Assembly: GCA_019237595.1 (NCBI GenBank)
Contig: JAFAGU010000280.1
Span: 1-11,124, forward strand
DNA from: Betaproteobacteria bacterium
GTDB taxonomy: Bacteria; Pseudomonadota; Gammaproteobacteria; Burkholderiales; SG8-39
Direction of reading: 5' to 3'
Length of the DNA stretch: 11,124 nucleotides
Shown piece by piece: positions 7,301-11,124 of the stretch (position 1 is its first letter; every line of letters starts with the position of its first letter). Below the pieces are notes generated by a model that had not been told where the DNA came from, made no database searches, and was given only the letters and a program-made list of their open reading frames with translations. Position numbers and translations under genes: made by a program.

Positions 7301-8365
7301 GACGTCCCTGGAAGCGATCAATCCGCGCTCGGGCGCGGGCGCGGAGCTTCCCGAAGCGGCGCTCGCCGGTCGCCAGGAGAAATCAAAGTCCGTCGGCTCG
7401 ATACCGGATCCGCGCGCAGAGACGAGCGCAAGGTGCCGGCCGGAGAGGTCGTACCCGCCCTCGCGCAGCGCGCCCTGCAGGCGGCCGCTCACGCCAGCGA
7501 GCTCGATGGGCGGGAGCTCGCTCCCGAGCTGCGCCACGACGCCGGAGAGCGCGACATCCGCGGTGGCGCGCGCGAGCGCGCCGTTCTCGAGCGTGGCCCA
7601 CAGGCGCAGCGCTCCTTCGCCCTTGCGCACGTCGAGCGGATAGTCGATCCACGGCCGCCAGCCGGCGAGGCTCGTGTAGCCCACCTCCATGAAGGCGCGG
7701 CCGCTCCAGGCCTCGAGCCGCGCGAGCGAGCGGCCGGCCGATTCGACGCGCAGCTCGAGCGTCGAGCCGAGCTCCTGCGGCGTGCGCGCGGAGAGCCCGA
7801 GGTAGTGCGCGTCGCCGGAGTTCCTCAGGCGCAGGTTCACGCTGCTCAGGAGAAGCGGCGGCGCGCCGCGCTTCTCGTCGCGCCATTCGATCTCCGCGTC
7901 GCTCACCACGATGTCGTCCTGGCCGAGGATCCAGTCGCTCATGCGCCCGTCGGCGCGGCCGCCCCCGATGCGCAGGCCCGCGACGTAGAGCACGCCCTCG
8001 GGGTCCCGGCGAACGCTCAGCCGCGGGCCTTCGATCGCGAGCGAATGCAGCCGCAGCTCGCCGTAGAGGAGCGAGCGCCACGCGAGCACGTTGTCCACCG
8101 ACGGGAGCACGAGCGCCTCGCGCCCCTGCTCGTCGTAGACGCGCACCTCGAAGAGCCGGATCTCCGGGCGCAGGCCCCGCCAGCCGGCCTCGAGGCTCGC
8201 GATGCGCACCGGCAGCCCGATGCGCCGGCTCACCGCGTCGACGATGTCCTGCCGGTACGACTCGATGTGCGGAAGGATCCAGTAGCGCAGCGGCAGCACC
8301 ACCGCGGCGACGAGGAACACCACGGCGCACGCGGCGATTTCCATCGCGCGCCGGGCCCGCTTCAT
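4385..8365 (-). CDS. yhdP: YhdP, AsmA-like envelope protein
   Basis: A 1326-residue protein, slightly longer than E. coli YhdP (1266). YhdP is anchored in the inner membrane and, with TamB and YdbH, moves phospholipids to the outer membrane. Residues 9-31 form the single membrane helix (AACAVVFLVAAVVLPLRYWI), followed by the AsmA-type start LPHIESYRQDIVDAVSRRIGL, in which the new membrane-distal domain begins. The rest is a long beta-rich periplasmic region. The conserved C-terminal block is easily recognised: EIEPGIGKLVSLMSLQALPRRL, LDFRDVFSKGFQFD, GVMTIKDFKMTGSAADVDMSG and FNYQVTGTWSDPKV. An Ala/Pro/Gln linker lies near residues 915-940. The last 37 residues are a Lys/Pro/Glu tail built partly from PEGKPx repeats. 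I chose ATG 8365; an in-frame TTG at 8416 would add 17 residues, but it sits almost on a candidate promoter. Neither start has a visible Shine-Dalgarno. It heads the six-gene minus-strand operon. Confidence 0.93.
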   Translation of the reverse strand: MKRARRAMEIAACAVVFLVAAVVLPLRYWILPHIESYRQDIVDAVSRRIGLPVRIASLEAGWRGLRPEIRLFEVRVYDEQGREALVLPSVDNVLAWRSLLYGELRLHSLAIEGPRLSVRRDPEGVLYVAGLRIGGGRADGRMSDWILGQDDIVVSDAEIEWRDEKRGAPPLLLSSVNLRLRNSGDAHYLGLSARTPQELGSTLELRVESAGRSLARLEAWSGRAFMEVGYTSLAGWRPWIDYPLDVRKGEGALRLWATLENGALARATADVALSGVVAQLGSELPPIELAGVSGRLQGALREGGYDLSGRHLALVSARGSGIEPTDFDFSWRPASAASGSSAPAPERGLIASRDVELEPLARLAGTLPLPEEARKLIADIAPRGRVTDARLEWTGRFAEPATLHGQGRFADLAMRPWRQVPGFAGLSGSVDADERHGSVHLDSQRAEIDVPRVLTEPHVRLQALSGDIQFERPSAAPGTLNVRLASLAFANEHLEGKASGSYSWTGEGSGNIDLEATLKRADGEQLVRYLPLAEVMGASVHDYIARAIVGGRASDVRLRMQGNLRDFPFADPAKGDFRVSAKVEKGVLEYVPGWPRIYDVDAEILFERQKMEIVGRSASVLGARLANVRVGIADLAARPAVLTVAGQAEGPTAEFLAFVDNSPVHTMIGGFTDTVRAEGRGKLRLALEVPLADPQATKIDGEYELVSNTVVAHGGLPPIERATGRISFTQSTLTFRDVKGRFLGGPVVISGGSRPGAGVDVQARGDATIAGAQALLDHPLRRYLAGAAPYSAGVTVRDGRTRVSFESSLRGVTSALPAPFSKSAADALPIRVDVFPAEGGARDRVAVSVARIASAELLRRRQGEVMTVQRAALWLSPVADQPARLPERPGLLIYGSLGALDLDRWLAVLAAEAPKGTEASRSAPPPAQAAATAAAQAQGVADGPVSYDVKIGTLDAFGKRLHAVVLRAGSDGSGWSATIDAEEMAGEVSYRGEKGGALVARLTHFRIPDSYPGANPDDEPSHAKELPAVDLVAERFTMRDKQLGRIEVLANRAESGWRIEKLALINTEASVSGRGLWRPAEGKSGVPQTSLQLNLESSDGGKLLERLGYAGLVRGTTAKMQASIGWAGDPVAIDYPTLSGTVQLQAEDGQFLEIEPGIGKLVSLMSLQALPRRLTLDFRDVFSKGFQFDRIAAAANISRGVMTIKDFKMTGSAADVDMSGEVDLSQETQNLHVRVLPQLGDTASTALVLINPLLFFPATIAQKILKDPLGHIFAFNYQVTGTWSDPKVTKGRVEAEEVAPDKAPEAKPAPEGKPSPEGKPAPKVSE
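4402..4455. repeat. 18-base tandem repeat, three copies, in the yhdP 3' end
   Basis: Three adjacent 18-base units (4402-4419, 4420-4437, 4438-4455), each built on a GGCTTGCCCTCGG-like core with two to four differences, and a degenerate partial unit after 4455. On the minus strand they encode PEGKPA-like hexapeptides at the extreme C-terminus of YhdP. The repeat is in frame (18 = 6 codons), so copy-number change would alter tail length without disrupting the overlapping nitrilase start just downstream. Confidence 0.8.
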
Positions 8366-8435
8366 GTTGGAATTGGCTTTGCGCAAAAGCTGCAGGACGC
8401 TCTGCCCCCGAGGCAAGCGTGAATTCTACCGAGAG
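8366..8435. promoter_or_regulatory. Divergent yhdP/glnE intergenic region
   Basis: This 70-base gap must hold, or lie close to, the promoters for both directions. On the minus strand TAGAAT (8429-8424) is a one-mismatch -10 box that would start transcription about 50 bases before yhdP ATG 8365, but the -35 region 17 bases upstream (GGAAGC) is poor. On the plus strand I see no convincing -35/-10 pair; the glnE promoter may lie inside the 5' end of yhdP. The region also contains a perfect 10-base palindrome, TTTGCGCAAA (8378-8387), and a small TGCC/GGCA inverted repeat around 8402-8414. No clear sigma-54 (GG-N10-GC) promoter was found. Confidence 0.4.
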
Positions 8436-10967
8436 ATGGACGAGCCGCTTCCCGGAATCGAGCTTTCCCGCTACGCGATGCGCGTGCTCGGCGCACAACC
8501 GCGCTGGCGCGACGAGCTCGCCGATCCCGCGCCCTTCGCCGCCGAGGCGATGCGCGAGGCCTTGCGGGAGCCTTTCGCCGACGACGCGGCACTCCAGGCG
8601 CGCCTGCGCGAGCTGAGGAACCGCGTGCTGCTGCGCGTGCTCGCGCGCGACCTGTCGGGCCGCGCCGACCTCGCGGAGGTGTGCGGCACGATGAGCGAGC
8701 TCGCGGCGCTCGCGCTTCGCGCTTCGCTCGCGCACCTGCGCTGCGAGGCGCTCGCGGTCGTCGGCATGGGCAAGCTCGGCGGCGGAGAGCTCAACGTTTC
8801 GTCGGACATCGACCTCGTCTTCGTCCATCCAGGCACGGTCGAGGACGACGCGCGCTACGAGGCCGCGGCGCGGCGGCTCATCCGCCTCCTCTCCGAAGTC
8901 ACGGCCGAGGGCTTCGTGTTCCGCGTCGACATGCGCCTGCGGCCCTACGGAAGCGCCGGGCCGCTCGCGTGCAGCGTCGAGTTCCTCGAGAACTACCTCG
9001 TCGCGCAGGGCCGCGAGTGGGAGCGCTACGCGTGGCTCAAGGCGCGCGTGCTCACCGGCGACCCGGCGCTCGGCGCGCAGATCGAGCGCACGGTGCGCCC
9101 GTTCGTCTTCCGCAAATACCTCGACTACGGGACGCTCGCAGCCATGCGCGGCCTGCACGCCGAGGTTCGGCGCGAGGTCGCGCGCCGCGACCTCGCCGAG
9201 GACGTGAAGCTCGGGCCGGGCGGTATCCGCGAGATCGAATTTGTCGTCCAGGCGCTGCAGCTCATCCGCGCGGGCCGCGACCCCGCGCTCGCGGTGCGGC
9301 CGACGCTCCAGGCGCTGGAGGCGCTCGCGGCAAGAAGCGTGCTGCCTCGCGGGACGGCCGATTCGCTCGCCAAAGCCTATGAGTACCTGCGGCGGCTCGA
9401 GCACCGGCTGCAGTACCTGGACGACGCGCAGCGCCACCGCCTGCCAGGGGACGCCGAGGATCGGCGGCGCATCGCCGCGATGATGGGCGTGCCCTCGTGG
9501 GATGCGCTTGCCGCGGACCTGCAGGACGTACGAGCGAAGGTGACCGCGGCATTCGAGGACCTCTTCGCCGAGAAGCAGCCGGCCGCGGCGCCGTGGCCCG
9601 AAGACGATCGCGCGCAAGCGTTCCGCGCGAGCCAGCGCTATGCGGCGCTCCCAGCGGAGTCGAAGCGAAGGCTCGACGCGCTCGTTCCGGCACTCCATCG
9701 CGCAGCGCACGCGGCGCCCCGTCCTGCAGAGGCCTTCGCGCGCGGGCTCGACCTCGTCGAGGCGATCGCGAGCCGCGCGGCGTATCTCGCGCTCCTCGCG
9801 GAGCGCCCGGAGGCGCTCGAGCGCGTCACGCGCATCGTCTCGGCCTCGAGCTGGGCGGCGCAGTTCATCGCCCGCCATCCGCTGCTCCTGGACGAGCTCC
9901 TCGACGACCGGCTCCTTTACGCCGCCTTCGACCTCGCCGGATTCGCCGCTGAAGTGGACGCGCAGCTCCGCGCCGCCGAAGGCGACACCGAGCGGCGCAT
10001 GAACGCGCTGCGCGAGGCTCACCAGGCCCAGGTATTCCGCCTGCTCGCGCAGGACCTCGCCGGGCTTCTCACCGTCGAGCGGCTCGCGGACCACCTCTCG
10101 GCGATCGCGGACCTCGTGCTCGAGCGCACGCTCGCCGAGGCGTGGAAGGACCTGCCGCGTAAGCACCGGCAGGCGCCGCCGGCGTTCGCGGTGATCGCCT
10201 ACGGGAAGCTCGGCGGCAAGGAGCTCGGCTACGCCTCGGACCTCGACCTCATCTTCCTCTACGAGGACGATGCCGAGGCGGCCGGCGAAACCTATGCGCG
10301 CCTCGCGCAGCGCTTCATCGCATGGCTGACGAGCCGCACCTCGGCGGGCATCCTCTTCGAGACGGACCTTGAGCTGCGGCCGAGCGGCGCTTCCGGGCTC
10401 CTCGTCTCGTCGCTCGCGGCGTTCGAGCGCTACCAGGAGCGCGACGCCTGGGTATGGGAGCACCAGGCGCTCACGCGCGCGCGCTTTGCCGCCGGGGATC
10501 GCTCCATCGGCGAGCGCTTCGAGGCGGTCCGCGAGCGCATCCTCAAGAAGGAAAGGGACCCGGCCGCGCTCGCGCGCGAGATCGCCGCGATGCGCGAAAA
10601 GATGCACGCCGCCCACCCGAACCGCTCGCAGCTCTTCGACCTGAAGCACGATCGCGGCGGCATGATCGACATCGAGTTCGCCGTGCAGTGCCTCGTGCTC
10701 GGCCACGCTGCGCGCTTTCCCGACCTCACGCGCAACCTCGGCAATATCGCGCTCCTTGGGATTGCCGCCGGTCACGGCCTCCTCGACCCGTCGCTCGCCG
10801 AGCGCTCGCGCGAAGCCTACCGCGAATACCGGCGCCGCCAGCACGCCCTGCGGCTCGAGGGCGCGCAGTACGCGCGCGTGCCGGCGATCGAAGTGTCGAT
10901 GCACATCGACGCAGTGCGCACGCTGTGGGCCGCGGTGCTCGGCGCGGCGGCGGGCGACCAGCGCTGA
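8436..10967 (+). CDS. glnE: Bifunctional glutamine synthetase adenylyltransferase/deadenylylase
   Basis: GlnE adds AMP to, and removes it from, glutamine synthetase in response to PII state and glutamine, and so sets nitrogen assimilation. The 843-residue protein (E. coli: 946) has both nucleotidyltransferase domains. The N-terminal deadenylylase half has GMGKLGGGELNVSSDIDLVF (110-129, Asp124/Asp126) and FRVDMRLRPYG (162-172). The C-terminal adenylyltransferase half has YGKLGGKELGYASDLDLIF (589-607, Asp602/Asp604), WEHQALTRAR (674-683) and GGMIDIEFAVQCLVL (741-755). Between them lie the family's helical blocks, such as GPGGIREIEFVVQALQLIR. The second domain reads TDLELRPSG, with Glu646 where E. 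coli has Arg (VDARLRPSG). The start ATG 8436 fits the family; the frame stays open back to 8364, but that part overlaps the yhdP start and looks unlike GlnE. Relative to E. coli the N-terminus is about 40 residues shorter. No good Shine-Dalgarno is visible. Confidence 0.97.
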   Translation: MDEPLPGIELSRYAMRVLGAQPRWRDELADPAPFAAEAMREALREPFADDAALQARLRELRNRVLLRVLARDLSGRADLAEVCGTMSELAALALRASLAHLRCEALAVVGMGKLGGGELNVSSDIDLVFVHPGTVEDDARYEAAARRLIRLLSEVTAEGFVFRVDMRLRPYGSAGPLACSVEFLENYLVAQGREWERYAWLKARVLTGDPALGAQIERTVRPFVFRKYLDYGTLAAMRGLHAEVRREVARRDLAEDVKLGPGGIREIEFVVQALQLIRAGRDPALAVRPTLQALEALAARSVLPRGTADSLAKAYEYLRRLEHRLQYLDDAQRHRLPGDAEDRRRIAAMMGVPSWDALAADLQDVRAKVTAAFEDLFAEKQPAAAPWPEDDRAQAFRASQRYAALPAESKRRLDALVPALHRAAHAAPRPAEAFARGLDLVEAIASRAAYLALLAERPEALERVTRIVSASSWAAQFIARHPLLLDELLDDRLLYAAFDLAGFAAEVDAQLRAAEGDTERRMNALREAHQAQVFRLLAQDLAGLLTVERLADHLSAIADLVLERTLAEAWKDLPRKHRQAPPAFAVIAYGKLGGKELGYASDLDLIFLYEDDAEAAGETYARLAQRFIAWLTSRTSAGILFETDLELRPSGASGLLVSSLAAFERYQERDAWVWEHQALTRARFAAGDRSIGERFEAVRERILKKERDPAALAREIAAMREKMHAAHPNRSQLFDLKHDRGGMIDIEFAVQCLVLGHAARFPDLTRNLGNIALLGIAAGHGLLDPSLAERSREAYREYRRRQHALRLEGAQYARVPAIEVSMHIDAVRTLWAAVLGAAAGDQR

Positions 10968-10968
10968 C

Positions 10969-11124
10969 TCAGCTCACGGCAAGCGCCGCAGCCGCGGCAA
11001 ACATGAGCGCCGTTGTCGTCCATCCCGCCACGTTCGTAAGGCGCCCGTTCACGTGGCGGCCCATCGCGTCGGGGTTGTTCGCGACGAGCATGATCAGCAC
11101 GAGGAGCGGCGGCGCGAGGAGCCC
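10969..11124 (-). CDS. Nramp-family divalent metal transporter (C-terminal fragment, partial)
   Basis: The last 51 codons of a minus-strand gene that enters from the right edge. It reads GLLAPPLLVLIMLVANN, a membrane helix, then DAMGRHVNGRLTNVAGWTTTALM and a final Ala-rich helix ending AAALAVS. The APPLLVLIMLVANN and MGRxVNGRLTNVxGW pattern matches the end of Nramp/MntH-type proton-coupled Mn/Fe transporters; the metal-binding helices 1 and 6 lie outside the window, so specificity cannot be judged. Its stop (10971-10969) faces the glnE stop with one base between them. The two genes converge with no room for an intergenic terminator. It could be another Nramp-fold transporter, but the membrane-protein call is firm. 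Confidence 0.75.
   Translation of the reverse strand, partial: GLLAPPLLVLIMLVANNPDAMGRHVNGRLTNVAGWTTTALMFAAAAALAVS

Noticed and set aside
4553..8422. A plus-strand open frame of 1289 codons opposite yhdP.
   Set aside because: It is an antisense shadow caused by G/C-ending codons in yhdP: the product is Arg/Ala/Glu/His-rich with no domain, and yhdP itself is clearly real.
8364..8435. A GlnE start at 8364, adding 24 residues.
   Set aside because: It would overlap the yhdP start codon and the added peptide (MLELALRKSCRT...) does not resemble GlnE N-termini; not fully excluded, since the chosen ATG lacks a good ribosome site.
7383..10904. A minus-strand open frame of 1173 codons opposite glnE running into the other frame of yhdP.
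   Set aside because: GlnE motifs are unmistakable on the plus strand and YhdP motifs in the other minus frame; this frame has only biased Arg/Ala/Glu sequence.
10985..10998. A GCCGC/GCGGC hairpin near the glnE/Nramp junction as a possible terminator.
   Set aside because: The stem is only 5 base pairs, there is no T-run on either strand, and it lies within alanine codons of the Nramp gene.
1..11124. Search for CRISPR arrays, tRNAs, insertion sequences, attachment sites or composition islands.
   Set aside because: No regularly spaced repeats, tRNA-like folds, transposase motifs or shifts in base composition were seen; the window is almost wholly coding with uniform codon bias.

Overview
This is a dense, G+C-rich stretch of bacterial chromosome with no intergenic gap longer than about 70 bases. 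The gene order is glnE divergent from yhdP, nitrilase and tldD. Together with the very high G+C at third codon positions, this points to a betaproteobacterium (Burkholderiales, Rhodocyclales or a relative). That placement is an inference from gene order and protein flavour, not from a search. I see no mobile element, RNA gene, CRISPR array or sign of recent transfer.

Layout. From 8365 down to the left edge, six genes run on the minus strand. In order of transcription they are yhdP (AsmA-like envelope protein), a Nit1-type nitrilase/amidase, tldD (metalloprotease), an exported alpha/beta hydrolase, and CoA-transferase family subunits A and B (B is cut by the window edge). They are joined by 4-base stop/start overlaps (GTGA, TTGA, ATGA), a 4-base gap, and a 40-base overlap, so they very probably form one translationally coupled operon. 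A 70-base divergent region (8366-8435) separates this operon from glnE on the plus strand, the bifunctional adenylyltransferase/deadenylylase of glutamine synthetase. One base after the glnE stop, the end of a convergent gene appears on the minus strand: the C-terminus of an Nramp-family metal transporter.

How the genes fit together. yhdP, nitrilase and tldD are a housekeeping-type cluster: inner-to-outer membrane phospholipid transport, metabolite repair, and peptide proteolysis. The less ordinary part is downstream, where a secreted alpha/beta hydrolase and an uncharacterised two-subunit CoA-transferase-like enzyme are appended to the same message. The B subunit lacks a recognisable catalytic glutamate at the position used by glutaconate CoA-transferase. 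I found no clearly novel defence, mobile or regulatory system. The most useful leads are the chemistry of the CoA-transferase pair and its coupling to the hydrolase.
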